From: Phycisphaerae bacterium
Lineage (GTDB): Bacteria > Planctomycetota > Phycisphaerae > Sedimentisphaerales > Sedimentisphaeraceae
DNA: 64,000 nt
Assembly (NCBI GenBank): GCA_027078365.1
Contig: JALWYQ010000010.1
Coordinates: forward strand, 101,492 to 165,491
Reading direction: 5' to 3'
Part shown: positions 27,139 through 36,251 of the stretch, in pieces
How the letters are laid out: each line of letters begins with the position of its first letter
Position numbering within the stretch: the first letter of the stretch is position 1
The notes under the pieces: generated by a model
Seen by the model: only the letters and a program-made list of their open reading frames with translations
The model's database searches: none
Told to the model about the DNA's origin: nothing
Made by a program: the position numbers and the translations under genes

Positions 27139-27579
27139 ATGAAAGTCGCTATTGCATCGGACCATGACGGTTACGATTACAAGGAATTAACAAGAGAGTT
27201 CCTGCTTAAAGAAGGTTATGAGATTGAAGATTTTGGCACATCTTCTAATAGTTCGTGTGACTACTTAGACTTCGTAGTTCCAGCAGCTCAAGCCGTTGCT
27301 GACAAGAGGTGCGATATTGGTATCGTATTTGGAAAAAGTGGCAACAGTGAAGCGATGGCCGCAAACAGAGTGGCTGGCATCAGATGCACTATAGCTTGGG
27401 ACAAAAAAAGTGCTAGGCTTGGCAAAGAACACAACAACGCCAACATGCTCTCTATCGGTCAAGATATGATTTCAGACCAAGACCTTATTGGCATATTGGA
27501 TAGCTGGTTAAAGGTCAGATTCAAAGGTGGCAAATACACTAGAAGGCTCAACAAACTAGAAAGTATGCTGAGCCGATAG
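27139..27579 (+). CDS. rpiB: ribose-5-phosphate isomerase B
   Basis: Interconverts ribose-5-phosphate and ribulose-5-phosphate (pentose phosphate pathway). 146 residues beginning MKVAIASDHDGYDYKELTREFL; central FGTSSNSSCDYLDF and VFGKSGNSEAMAANRVAGIRC. The second motif has Gly-Lys-Ser-Gly-Asn where the E. coli type has CGTGIG, so the catalytic cysteine of that type is absent at this position, as in actinobacterial-type RpiB. GGAG precedes the ATG at 27139; an ATG at 27106 would add 11 unrelated residues. Confidence 0.9.
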   Translation: MKVAIASDHDGYDYKELTREFLLKEGYEIEDFGTSSNSSCDYLDFVVPAAQAVADKRCDIGIVFGKSGNSEAMAANRVAGIRCTIAWDKKSARLGKEHNNANMLSIGQDMISDQDLIGILDSWLKVRFKGGKYTRRLNKLESMLSR

Positions 27580-27739
27580 TATTACAAGAAAATACAATGC
27601 AGTGCTTAATTGTTGTTATTTAACTAATCAATATTAAATAAGTGCTTGTTTAAATTTTAGCTTACCATATAATTGACAGTTGATATAGAACTGTCGTAAG
27701 CACTAATAGTTTTCATTTATTTTGGTTTTGGGTATTTTA

Positions 27740-29278
27740 ATGGCATCAGGCATTGTTAGTGAAGAAGACTTTAACAGCTTAATCGCAAGCAGAGCTAATT
27801 TTCTTCTGAATATATCGCGGCATTTAGCAAACCATCCGACACCAAAGGCAATCCTAACCAGACCTTTCCTAGGTGAGTTGCTTAGCCAATCCACCCATAC
27901 AGAAGAACTACTAGATGCTTACGGTGCAGCCAACAACCAGAAGTGGTGCAAATTCAGGTCGCTAGTTGCTGCCATAAAACTCTTCTCCGACGTTTGCTAC
28001 GAACTGTTGCACATAGAAAGTGTTTTGCCCCAGTACAGACTTTTACCACTTGAACACGATTTTGGCAATGCAACAGAACAGACCCTAAGTTTCACTGGCA
28101 AGGTTTTAATCAGGGCCTGCGATAGACTTGTCAAGAATGCCGAGTCTATTAACCTTCCAATCATAGAGAGAAAGATAAGCGACGATGCATATTTTGAGAT
28201 TCTTCCTTCTGGCAGACTAGAACAGGACAACGCCCTACGTAAAATAAACGACATTGGAAAAATCGTCACGCTACTTGCAACAGCTTTTTTGAATATGGCA
28301 GCCAACAGAAGAATGCTCAACATCTCAAACTGTCAAAGACCAATGGACTATAAGTCCTACCTAAACAGCCCTATAAGTGAAGAAAACCTGAGAACTCTAC
28401 AACTTAAATTTCACAATCTACAGTCTCTCTACGACACATACGTATCCAAAAGCGACACTGAGCATATAGATCAATCTTTACCTACATTACGTGGTCATAT
28501 CAGTGTAGTACTGCATCTCTTACGTGTAGCAACTTCATTTGCCCATTACTACGAACGTCATATGAGCGTTCACGAACAGCCATCAATCCAATATAATGAG
28601 CCTTTAGTTAAACCAGTAACCCTACTGGCATTTTTATTGGATTACACTGTTTCATACGTCAAGCAATACACTGTTTGTGCGCAGAAGATATGCCAAGAGA
28701 TGTTGCATAAGTACGCTGAGATTGGCATATTGGAGGTTCCTGTTCCAAGGTACAGAGGCTTCCATGTACGTCCATCAACCCTTATATCAATGATTGCAAT
28801 CCATTACGGCAGCGAAGTCAAGATGGAATTCGATAATCAGTGGTACGATGCAAGCTCTCCACTCGAACTGTTTAGGGTTAACGAATACATCAATGCAAGA
28901 AAGAGAAAATGGCTCATATCAGAGATTGTTAGATTAGACCTTGAAAACAAATTCTGTAAATGCGGCAATATTAGAGATGCCGTTTACAACATCGTGATGC
29001 AGCTCTCTGAAAATGGCAAGCTAATCATATATGAACAATCTCTCGACATTGACGAGCAAGAACAAAAAGAGATAACACTACTTGAACAGGCAAAAGAAGA
29101 AATTGCCAAGATGCTAGCTATAGGGAAAATCGATATTATAACAGACATAAAAGTTCGATTTAAAGGCGATAAGCGCGTACTACAGGACATTGAATTGCTA
29201 GCAAAAACTGGCTACGGCGAGGATAACTTCGGAAACAACATATCGCTGCCACCAGAACTTCAATATCTAAGACGATAA
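27740..29278 (+). CDS. large protein with an embedded HPr-like domain
   Basis: 512-residue cytosolic protein. I do not recognise the bulk, which is alpha-helical by composition. At about residues 333-385 there is an HPr-like segment: VPRYRGFHVRPSTLISMIAIHYGSEVKM followed by DASSPLELFRVN. His342 in GFHVRPST aligns with the phosphorylated His15 of HPr (GLHARPA). A regulatory Ser46-type site might be in the DASSPLELF stretch, which is only inferred. An acidic helix (DIDEQEQKEITLLEQAKEEI) and a short C-terminal part follow. The start at 27740 is the first ATG; an in-frame TTG lies at 27722. It lies 160 bases behind rpiB. It may be a phospho-relay sensor of sugar supply, but no PTS enzyme I, HPr kinase or EII gene is nearby. 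Confidence 0.55.
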   Translation: MASGIVSEEDFNSLIASRANFLLNISRHLANHPTPKAILTRPFLGELLSQSTHTEELLDAYGAANNQKWCKFRSLVAAIKLFSDVCYELLHIESVLPQYRLLPLEHDFGNATEQTLSFTGKVLIRACDRLVKNAESINLPIIERKISDDAYFEILPSGRLEQDNALRKINDIGKIVTLLATAFLNMAANRRMLNISNCQRPMDYKSYLNSPISEENLRTLQLKFHNLQSLYDTYVSKSDTEHIDQSLPTLRGHISVVLHLLRVATSFAHYYERHMSVHEQPSIQYNEPLVKPVTLLAFLLDYTVSYVKQYTVCAQKICQEMLHKYAEIGILEVPVPRYRGFHVRPSTLISMIAIHYGSEVKMEFDNQWYDASSPLELFRVNEYINARKRKWLISEIVRLDLENKFCKCGNIRDAVYNIVMQLSENGKLIIYEQSLDIDEQEQKEITLLEQAKEEIAKMLAIGKIDIITDIKVRFKGDKRVLQDIELLAKTGYGEDNFGNNISLPPELQYLRR

Positions 29279-29342
29279 AGGTGCGATAAAGCAGTATCTA
29301 GTCGTAAGAAGCAGTCTGGGGCTACGAGCTTAAAATCTGCGA

Positions 29343-31565
29343 TTACTTAGTAGCCTCTTTAACCTCTTTGCCATTATCTTTCGATGCACTCTCTACTTCA
29401 GGTTTTGGCTTATCGATTTGCTTTTTAATGGCCTCTAACACCGTCTTCCAACGGCCAATAGCAGAATTCCAAGATGGTCTTTTAACTGGTATCTTAATGG
29501 CTAAGATGCGTTTGCACAAATCGAGCTTCGCAGAAGCATCTACATATTTATCACTCAGGTAACTATCAACAGCCTTACCATACCCCATGTGAATATCAAT
29601 ATCTGATCTAGCAAGCTTCCAAGCTAAAATCTCGTTAGCCCTAGCGGTATTTCCCATACTCAACGAATACTTTAAAAGCTCAAGATTAACCGTTTGCGCA
29701 GTCTCTGGGTCGAGCCCAAGTTCAAGAGCCGCCTCATAGTACTTAGCCGCAATCGCACTCTCTTCCTTTTCTTCATATATCTTTGCCAATCGCAACTTTG
29801 ATTTCACCTCAAAACCCGGCTTCTTCTCAGATATATTGAGAATTTGCACTAATCTATCCACCGCTATCTTCTTTTTCTCAAAGATTTCTAGCCACTGCCA
29901 TATAGTTTGACCATCAGACCTAGATAAAATTTTCAGGATAGAATCCCAGACATTGTCGCTATTATCGTTTAAGATATCGCTCAACCAACTCAAATCACTA
30001 CTTTGCCCAACCTTGCCAGCAAGAGCGACAACGGTATCAACGACTCTAGAATCTGGATAGGCATAGAATTTTCGATTTTTAAAATCATGAAGAGCTACAG
30101 CACTATCAATATTGATAAGTCCATTCATCGCTGCAATCTTCATATCAACAGGCCCTAAATCTAGATATTGGCTAAATATATCATGAAAAGCCTTTGCACT
30201 TAAGCCATTGTAATAGTTAGAATCCTGACACAGACTCGCCATAACTCTCAATAAACCAAGCATAAGCTCAGTATCTTTATTTGCGACAGCCTTATTGAAA
30301 CTTGCCCTCACAAGCACAATACCTTCATTAACAGCCTCTTCACCAACTCCATTTTTCTCTATCATTCTCGCAAACGATTTTGCTCCCGCTACAACCTTGA
30401 GTTTGTTCGAACTCTTTAGAAAACTCTCTGCAACCTTTATTGCCGCTATCCTAAGAGGTTTATCAACAACCACCTTGCCGTTGGAGATAGAAGCATAATA
30501 ACATGCCTCGCTCAAAGCATTTAATTGCGATATTGCAGCCTCATCGTTTTCTTCTTTGTTCAACTGGTTTAAAAGAGCCTTTGCTGGAGCAATATCTCCC
30601 ATATAAACAAGCAAATCTGCAACAGCTGCTCTAACCTGCCAGTTATTATCAGCAATCATCTCTATGAGGACAGGAGAAAACTCATCGGGCAACTTAGTCG
30701 AGTTTTTCCACTGCGAAACTTTATCCAACGCCCATAGCCGCACCTTTGCCTGTGAACTCTTGAGTTCTTCGAGCAAAAACTCTTTCCTGCCATTATTAAC
30801 AGTCTTAAACTTATACAACTCTTCCAGGACGGCTAAATGTTCTGCCCTGATTTTTTCAATATCAATATTTAGTTGCCTAAGCTTAGCTTCTTGGCGTAAA
30901 AGTCTTTCCCTAACAATCTGTTCTGGTGTTTTTTGACCAAGATCAGATATAACCTGTCTCCAGATTTTCTTATCTTTGCCAAGCGGAACCCACTCTTGGA
31001 GAGCTTCATCTGCAGCTTGAGATATCTGCGGGTCTGAATTATCTAATAACTTAACTAGCTCTGGAATAACATCTCTGTTAGGCAGGTAAGCTTTTAAGCC
31101 ATTTATTGCATTGAGTCGAACATGAATTGGATTACTCTCATCAGAAACTAATTTAACAAGGGTTGGCCCGACCTGACTATAATCAAATACAGAAAGAGCC
31201 TGACAACCTAGATTTGAGACCTCTGGGTCATCTATAGTAATGGCTTTGCAGAGAGCAACTGCTAGCTGATTTGTATTTGGGATTTTTCTAGACCAACTGT
31301 CACTTTCGATAATTGCCAAAAAAATAGCTGTTTTTGCCCTAGCATCAGCATCACTATTCAAGACCTTGAGAATCAAATTCCTAGAGGCAGCTTTATCACT
31401 CAAAAGCAACTGCTTTGCAGCAATAACCCTAACATTCTGATCTCCATCGGAGAAAAGCATCGTCTTGTTGATTAGAAATTGATCGTTAGACGTATCTGCC
31501 GTAATTTCGGCACTGACAACAGAAACCAAAAAGAATAATAATACTGCAAAAAATAACTGCTTCAA
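29343..31565 (-). CDS. exported HEAT-repeat protein
   Basis: 740 residues with a signal peptide (MKQLFFAVLLFFLVSVVSAE, cleavage near residue 19). Residues 30-200 and 260-440 hold HEAT/armadillo-type helical pairs (DAVRLNAINGLKAYLP-like units such as VRLNAINGLKAYLP, NWQVRAAVADLLVYMGD). A basic-acidic coiled coil spans about 218-250. A TPR-like part near 610-670 reads EEKEESAIAAKYYEAALELG, and a Lys/Glu tail closes it. It probably acts as a periplasmic scaffold, which is inferred from the fold only. The start codon is TTG with TGGGGC upstream. No partner gene is adjacent; a second exported HEAT protein lies at 53143-54150. Confidence 0.72.
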   Translation of the reverse strand: MKQLFFAVLLFFLVSVVSAEITADTSNDQFLINKTMLFSDGDQNVRVIAAKQLLLSDKAASRNLILKVLNSDADARAKTAIFLAIIESDSWSRKIPNTNQLAVALCKAITIDDPEVSNLGCQALSVFDYSQVGPTLVKLVSDESNPIHVRLNAINGLKAYLPNRDVIPELVKLLDNSDPQISQAADEALQEWVPLGKDKKIWRQVISDLGQKTPEQIVRERLLRQEAKLRQLNIDIEKIRAEHLAVLEELYKFKTVNNGRKEFLLEELKSSQAKVRLWALDKVSQWKNSTKLPDEFSPVLIEMIADNNWQVRAAVADLLVYMGDIAPAKALLNQLNKEENDEAAISQLNALSEACYYASISNGKVVVDKPLRIAAIKVAESFLKSSNKLKVVAGAKSFARMIEKNGVGEEAVNEGIVLVRASFNKAVANKDTELMLGLLRVMASLCQDSNYYNGLSAKAFHDIFSQYLDLGPVDMKIAAMNGLINIDSAVALHDFKNRKFYAYPDSRVVDTVVALAGKVGQSSDLSWLSDILNDNSDNVWDSILKILSRSDGQTIWQWLEIFEKKKIAVDRLVQILNISEKKPGFEVKSKLRLAKIYEEKEESAIAAKYYEAALELGLDPETAQTVNLELLKYSLSMGNTARANEILAWKLARSDIDIHMGYGKAVDSYLSDKYVDASAKLDLCKRILAIKIPVKRPSWNSAIGRWKTVLEAIKKQIDKPKPEVESASKDNGKEVKEATK

Positions 31566-31937
31566 AACTATCGCCCCAAAATCTCTTAGCCACTATAAAA
31601 GCTCAAAAAAATGGAAAGATGAGCCATCTTTCCGTTTAAGCAGAAAGTAATAAAAACCAAGTTTAATATCGACTAATCCGCCAATAATATCAAAAAAATA
31701 AGAACTTACAGTGTTTATACGTGCAAATTGGTTTTTGTGTTCCTCAAAGATAGAATCTAAAAAAGATAACCCTACAAAAAATGTCCCATAAAAACACCCT
31801 TCGACATGTGACAACCTAGAACAAATGAAAAAATATCACAGTTTTTAAATTTTGTTCGGTTTTTGTTCGGGAAAATAATAACTAATGCCGATACATATCT
31901 CAACAGGTTTAGGGATGAACTTTGAAAGGTGTTTAAG
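31566..31937. other. 372-base regulatory spacer before the lexA unit
   Basis: Holds the leader of the HEAT gene on the minus strand and an SOS-box-like direct repeat at 31854-31868. Very AT-rich, no convincing gene. AGATGAGCCATCT at about 31618-31630 can form a small hairpin. Confidence 0.4.
31854..31868 (+). promoter_or_regulatory. GTTC-N7-GTTC box, possible LexA operator
   Basis: GTTCGGTTTTTGTTC is a direct repeat GTTC-N7-GTTC, the form of SOS box known in Alphaproteobacteria. It lies 70 bases before the small ORF at 31938 and 287 bases before lexA, suggesting autoregulation of a lexA transcript with a long leader. Only one copy was noticed. Confidence 0.4.
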
Positions 31938-32375
31938 ATGAACAATATTAAAGAAGAATATCCAAGTGATGTACCACTGTGCTCTTTCGGCCCAGGCGGC
32001 ACATACGTTGCAAACTATACGCCCAATAGCAAAACACTCAAACACAACATATCTAGACAACTCGGCTCTACGTTATCAATCATAGCTCAAGCCATAATCG
32101 AGAGGCTATCAATAGCTCACAAACCAACAGACAATTATAGTATGGAGACAGGGTATGTCAGAGAATCTAACGCCACGCAAGCTAGAAATACTTCGACTGA
32201 TAAACGAGTTTACCAACAGCCAACATTATTCCCCAACCATCCAAGAATTGGCGTCGCTTTTGAGAAAAAGCAGAACAACCGTATTCGAGCATTGCGCCGT
32301 CCTACAAGAAAAAGGTTTACTCTCGACTTCTCAAGGCAAAGCTCGCTCTTTGAAATTAACTCACCAAGCTATTGA
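31938..32375 (+). CDS. possible small ORF overlapping the start of lexA
   Basis: A 145-residue frame beginning MNNIKEEYPSDVPLCSFGPG with a good ribosome site (GAAAGGTG, 8 bases upstream). It runs through the lexA start and overlaps lexA by 221 bases in another frame. The first 72 codons before lexA are open; the overlapping part has the basic, low-complexity look of an out-of-frame read. It may be a short leader peptide frame that lacks an early stop by chance, or a real gene replaced late by lexA. No family recognised. Confidence 0.25.
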   Translation: MNNIKEEYPSDVPLCSFGPGGTYVANYTPNSKTLKHNISRQLGSTLSIIAQAIIERLSIAHKPTDNYSMETGYVRESNATQARNTSTDKRVYQQPTLFPNHPRIGVAFEKKQNNRIRALRRPTRKRFTLDFSRQSSLFEINSPSY

Positions 32376-32793
32376 ACTACTAGAGAGCCTAGATCAATCG
32401 CCCGTATTTGACCCAAACAGCGACTCATCTGGATTGCCACTACTTGGTAGCGTTGCCGCTGGAGTTGCCGTAGAGGCATTTGCACGTAACGATAAACTAT
32501 CTCTAGAAACTCAGTTCTCTGGCAAAGATGTATTCTCCCTTGAAGTTAGCGGGCTAAGTATGATTGAAGAAAACATTGCCCCTGGCGATTATGTAATCTG
32601 TAAAAAAACATCCATCGCCAAAGACGGAGACTTAGTAATAGCTCTGGTTAATGACACGGAAACCACATTGAAACGGTTCTTCAAAGAAAAGGATTTCATC
32701 AGACTCCAACCTGCCAACAAAGATTACGAACCAATCATAACTACCAACTGCAAAATCCAAGCACAGGTGATAGGATTGGTAAAGAAGTTTTAG
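32155..32793 (+). CDS. lexA: LexA-type SOS repressor
   Basis: 212 residues: N-terminal winged helix (TPRKLEILRLINEFTNSQHYSPTIQELASLL, FEHCAVLQEKGLL) and C-terminal S24 autopeptidase domain. Cleavage bond Ala102-Gly103 in LLGSVAAGVAVEA, nucleophile Ser135 in VSGLSMIEENI (GLSM instead of the common GDSM), general base Lys173 in TTLKRFF. It therefore should self-cleave when RecA is activated. Ribosome site GGAG 9 bases before the ATG. A GTTC-N7-GTTC box upstream could be its operator. recA is not in the window. Confidence 0.95.
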   Translation: MSENLTPRKLEILRLINEFTNSQHYSPTIQELASLLRKSRTTVFEHCAVLQEKGLLSTSQGKARSLKLTHQAIELLESLDQSPVFDPNSDSSGLPLLGSVAAGVAVEAFARNDKLSLETQFSGKDVFSLEVSGLSMIEENIAPGDYVICKKTSIAKDGDLVIALVNDTETTLKRFFKEKDFIRLQPANKDYEPIITTNCKIQAQVIGLVKKF

Positions 32794-32818
32794 GGTAAAA
32801 CATGGTTTTACTCGACGG

Positions 32819-33676
32819 TTAATAGGCTCGAGAGAGAGACTCAAGCCAAGATTTTAACGCCCTGCTATAATCTGGTTCGCTCTCTACAAAGCCATTGTTA
32901 TGACCGCCGGATATCTCAACGAAACTCTTAGGCTCGTTGGCAATAGAAAACAGTTGTTGCCCAAATTTATACGGAACAAAATCATCTTCACTGCTGTGGA
33001 TAATTAATACTGGAACGTGAACCATCTTCAAATAATTAGCCGTATCGTATTTTATCCTAGCAAAAAATCTAACGGGCATGTATGGATATAAATGCTCTGC
33101 CATATCAGCAAGACTGGTAAAGCTACTCTCAATTATCAAACCGCAAGAGTCCACCTCACTTGCAAGATGCGCAGCTATCGGTCCGCCAAGTGAGCGGCCC
33201 ATTAGAATTATATTCTCTGGCAGGATTTTCTTTTTCTCTATTAGATAGTTATAAACGCTTCTGGCATCTTGATAAGTCCCCTCTTCTGTAGCGTTGGGGC
33301 TGCTCTTTCCATAACCACGATAGTCGAATATTATAGCGTTTAGACCAATGTCATGAAAAATCCTAATGGTATCAAGCCTCGATGAAATATTGCCAGCATT
33401 ACCATGGCAAAATAGAACTGTCTTAGAGGCTCCCTCTCTCGGGATAAACCACGCATTTACATGTCCTGATTTTCCAACCACGATATCTAAGTCTTCGTAT
33501 TCAAGCCCAATATCACTTGGATATGCATCTACTTCTTTAGAGGCAGCAAAAACAAGATGAGCCTGAGCAAAGTATAGATAGGTCGCAAAGCAAACATAGA
33601 ACAACAGAACGCTCAGGGCAATTAAAATCAAAAACCGAACTCCCTTTTGAATTACTTTTCTTATATCCATAATCAT
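32819..33676 (-). CDS. membrane-anchored alpha/beta hydrolase (BEM46/ABHD13-like)
   Basis: 285 residues: N-terminal transmembrane helix (about 13-35) then an alpha/beta-hydrolase domain. Oxyanion region LFCHGNAGN, FDYRGYGKS, nucleophile elbow GRSLGG, acid in SSEDDFVP, catalytic His in SGGHNNGF. The order and spacing match the BEM46-like group of serine hydrolases found in many bacteria. The substrate is unknown. It converges on lexA with 25 bases between stops; a GTAAAAC-ATG-GTTTTAC hairpin lies there (32795-32811). Confidence 0.85.
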   Translation of the reverse strand: MIMDIRKVIQKGVRFLILIALSVLLFYVCFATYLYFAQAHLVFAASKEVDAYPSDIGLEYEDLDIVVGKSGHVNAWFIPREGASKTVLFCHGNAGNISSRLDTIRIFHDIGLNAIIFDYRGYGKSSPNATEEGTYQDARSVYNYLIEKKKILPENIILMGRSLGGPIAAHLASEVDSCGLIIESSFTSLADMAEHLYPYMPVRFFARIKYDTANYLKMVHVPVLIIHSSEDDFVPYKFGQQLFSIANEPKSFVEISGGHNNGFVESEPDYSRALKSWLESLSRAY

Positions 33677-33750
33677 ACGGAGATTTTAAATTGCCTAACA
33701 GGTAAAAACAAGCTAGAATTCTCGTGATATTTTTTTGAGAGAATTGACAT

Positions 33751-34815
33751 ATGAAAAGGCAAAAAACAAAAACTACAAAGATTGGAAATATCAAGATTGG
33801 TAGCAGATACCCAATAGCAATCCAGTCAATGACCAACGTATTTACAACCGACATCAACAAGTGTTTGAAGCAGGTGCAAAAACTCGTTAATGCCGGCTGC
33901 GATATAGTAAGAATAGCAGTACCAACACAAGCTGACACTATCGCATTTGCCAAGATTGTTGATAAGGTTGATATCCCAATAGTTGCAGACATTCACTTCT
34001 CTGCGCAGCGAGCAATCGAAGCTATTGAAGGCGGCGCTTCAAAGATTAGGTTAAATCCAGGAAACATCAGAGACCCAAAAGATGTACGCAAGATTATAGA
34101 CTGCGCAAAAGCGCATAAAATCGCCGTGCGTATCGGAATCAACGAAGCAAGCATTAGAGACTTAAAGGACGATACTCCTCCAGCCAAGAGAACTTCCCTG
34201 ATGCTACGTGAGATGCGCAGATACGTTAAGATATTTGAGAAAAGAGGCTTTGATAACATCGTTCTTAGTGCAAAAAGTGTAAGTACGATAAGGACGATTG
34301 AAATTAACAGAGCTCTATCTGAAAACTTTGATTATCCACTACATCTAGGCTTAACCCACGCAGGCCTAATCGAAGACGCAAGGGTTCCAACCGCCATAGC
34401 ACTTGGTTCGCTGTTGAGTGCAGGCATTGGCGACACTCTCCGCGTTTCTCTTGCGGGCGATCCGGTTGAAGAGGTGAAGATGGCAAAGGAAATACTTACA
34501 CCACTTGGCCTGCGCAAAATTGATAGTGCGCAACTAACAGTATGCCCAACCTGCGGAAGATGCCAAATCAATGTAATCTCTCTAGCCAAGAAAATTAAGA
34601 GAGCAATCAAGGATATAGAAAAACCTATCAAGATTGCCGTTATGGGCTGCGTCGTCAACGGTCCAGGAGAAGCCGCCGATGCAGATATCGCAGTTTGCGC
34701 AGGAAAGAAAAAAGGCTTTATCTATAAAGACGGCGAGAAAATCGCAACTGTAGCAGAAGACAAACTCATCGAAAGATTATTGCTTGAGATAAAACGATAC
34801 CATTGTGCAAAATGA
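33751..34815 (+). CDS. ispG: 4-hydroxy-3-methylbut-2-enyl diphosphate synthase
   Basis: Penultimate enzyme of the MEP isoprenoid pathway, a 4Fe-4S reductase. 354 residues: TIM barrel beginning KIGNIKIGSRYPIAIQSMTN, ADIHFSAQRAIEA, SKIRLNPGNI; Fe-S domain with cysteines in CPTCGRCQ and MGCVVNGPGEA, the latter carrying the Glu ligand. Same length class as bacterial IspG without the plant insert. Ribosome site GAGAG upstream. Divergent from the hydrolase gene. Confidence 0.97.
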   Translation: MKRQKTKTTKIGNIKIGSRYPIAIQSMTNVFTTDINKCLKQVQKLVNAGCDIVRIAVPTQADTIAFAKIVDKVDIPIVADIHFSAQRAIEAIEGGASKIRLNPGNIRDPKDVRKIIDCAKAHKIAVRIGINEASIRDLKDDTPPAKRTSLMLREMRRYVKIFEKRGFDNIVLSAKSVSTIRTIEINRALSENFDYPLHLGLTHAGLIEDARVPTAIALGSLLSAGIGDTLRVSLAGDPVEEVKMAKEILTPLGLRKIDSAQLTVCPTCGRCQINVISLAKKIKRAIKDIEKPIKIAVMGCVVNGPGEAADADIAVCAGKKKGFIYKDGEKIATVAEDKLIERLLLEIKRYHCAK

Positions 34816-34883
34816 TTTTAGTTTTAGCCGCAAATGAACAAAACAATTTGGGCGACCATTGCGATCGCCCAAAACAGTTCTAT

Positions 34884-35936
34884 TTATTGTGTCGCTACGT
34901 TTCCATACTTGCCAAATATCATTCTACCGGCAGAGGTTTGCAGTGAGCTTGTTATGGTTATCTTGATATTATTACCAATTTGATTGCTAGCATTTTCGAC
35001 AACAACCATAGTTCCATCATCGAGGTAGCCAATTCCCTGCGTCTGCTCTTCGCCCTTCTTGATGATGCGTACTTCAAGTTCTTCGCCCGGTAGAACGACC
35101 GGTTTGAGAGCCTTTGCAATATCGTTAATATTAACCACATCAACTTCTCTCAAAAGTGCAACCTTGCCAAGGTTGTAGTCAGTAGTTACCAACCTACCGT
35201 TACATTGTTTTGAAAAGGCGATTAACTTCTGGTCAACTGGCGCATTATCATCAACGCCTGGAGGAGGTGTGTCATCAATCATAACTTCAACGATAGGGTC
35301 AGATTGAAGATTGGCAAGCATATCAAGGCCTCTTCTGCCTCTAGACCTTTTCAATTTATCAGAAGAGTCGGAGAGGAGCTGAAGCTCATTTATTATAAAT
35401 CTTGGCACTACAAACGGTGCATCAAAGATTTTTGTCTGGGTCAAGTCTGCAATACGGCCATCAACAATCACTGAAGAATCTAAAACAAGCGGGCGCAGCC
35501 CTTTAGTCTGTCTTGAGAATTCAACGTAAGGAATGACAAAACGAACATCGTCTTTCGTTCGTATGACTATGCTAATGCTCAAATAGCAAATACAAACCCC
35601 TGTTAGAAGCTTTGTCATCAGACGCATCTGCTCAGTAATCTCAAAGACATCATCGTAGAGAAAACTAACCATATCAATGACATAGCTAGCTCCCCAGCTG
35701 AGCAAGACACCCACGATAAGCCCAAAAAACACTCCAGCTAACCCAGAGAGCTTGTTTTTCGGAGTAAAGATATCTATTACCAATACCAGTATCGCTGCGA
35801 CCAAAGCTAGCAATGCACTAACTAGTCTTTCAGGGTCATTAATCAACGCTGTGTTTGTATCGGAATTTAGAAGTGAAGAAAGTAGAACGGCAGAAAAGAC
35901 AATAAAAAAGATGAATCTAACTACAAGTAATAACAT
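34884..35936 (-). CDS. PIN-TRAM membrane protein (YacL-type)
   Basis: 350 residues: four hydrophobic N-terminal helices (about 1-130), then a PIN ribonuclease-like domain (LVLDSSVIVDGRIADL with metal-binding Asp, PRFIINELQLLSDS, LVTTDYNL) and a C-terminal TRAM RNA-binding domain (GIGYLDDGTMVVVENA). This is the architecture of Bacillus YacL, usually near the ispD/ispF genes; here it faces ispG, convergent. The start at 35936 is set by AGGGATTG just upstream; an ATG at 35987 would add 17 residues. Its target RNA is unknown. Confidence 0.9.
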   Translation of the reverse strand: MLLLVVRFIFFIVFSAVLLSSLLNSDTNTALINDPERLVSALLALVAAILVLVIDIFTPKNKLSGLAGVFFGLIVGVLLSWGASYVIDMVSFLYDDVFEITEQMRLMTKLLTGVCICYLSISIVIRTKDDVRFVIPYVEFSRQTKGLRPLVLDSSVIVDGRIADLTQTKIFDAPFVVPRFIINELQLLSDSSDKLKRSRGRRGLDMLANLQSDPIVEVMIDDTPPPGVDDNAPVDQKLIAFSKQCNGRLVTTDYNLGKVALLREVDVVNINDIAKALKPVVLPGEELEVRIIKKGEEQTQGIGYLDDGTMVVVENASNQIGNNIKITITSSLQTSAGRMIFGKYGNVATQ

Positions 35937-36251
35937 GTCACAATCCCTAGATATAATAGTAATGCCATAACGTATAAACGCATACAAGCTATGGCTAAAT
36001 GAAAGTATGTATCTGCTACTATTCGTTATAGATAGCTAGTATTATTAAGGACTCCCAAAAGTAGCTCGTTTTTCAAAGCAGTCGCACTAGAGAAAAAGTC
36101 TCGACCATCTTATATTGATATTTTCATTTCGTCAACAAGAACAATAGCCTCAAAATAAATTAACTTACGCTGACAACTAAACTTAGAGTCAGATAAGCTC
36201 CTTGCTAGAAACAACTAGAACTCAAAATCTCACTTAAGAAGCTCCACTATT
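35937..36251. other. 315-base divergent intergenic region
   Basis: Spacer between the PIN-TRAM gene and the REC-HPt gene. AT-rich; I see no repeat, RNA gene or convincing promoter pair in it. Confidence 0.4.

Noticed and set aside
31593..32060. Minus-strand open frames upstream of the exported HEAT gene
   Set aside because: Low-complexity, overlapping one another, no ribosome site, and they cover the lexA control region.
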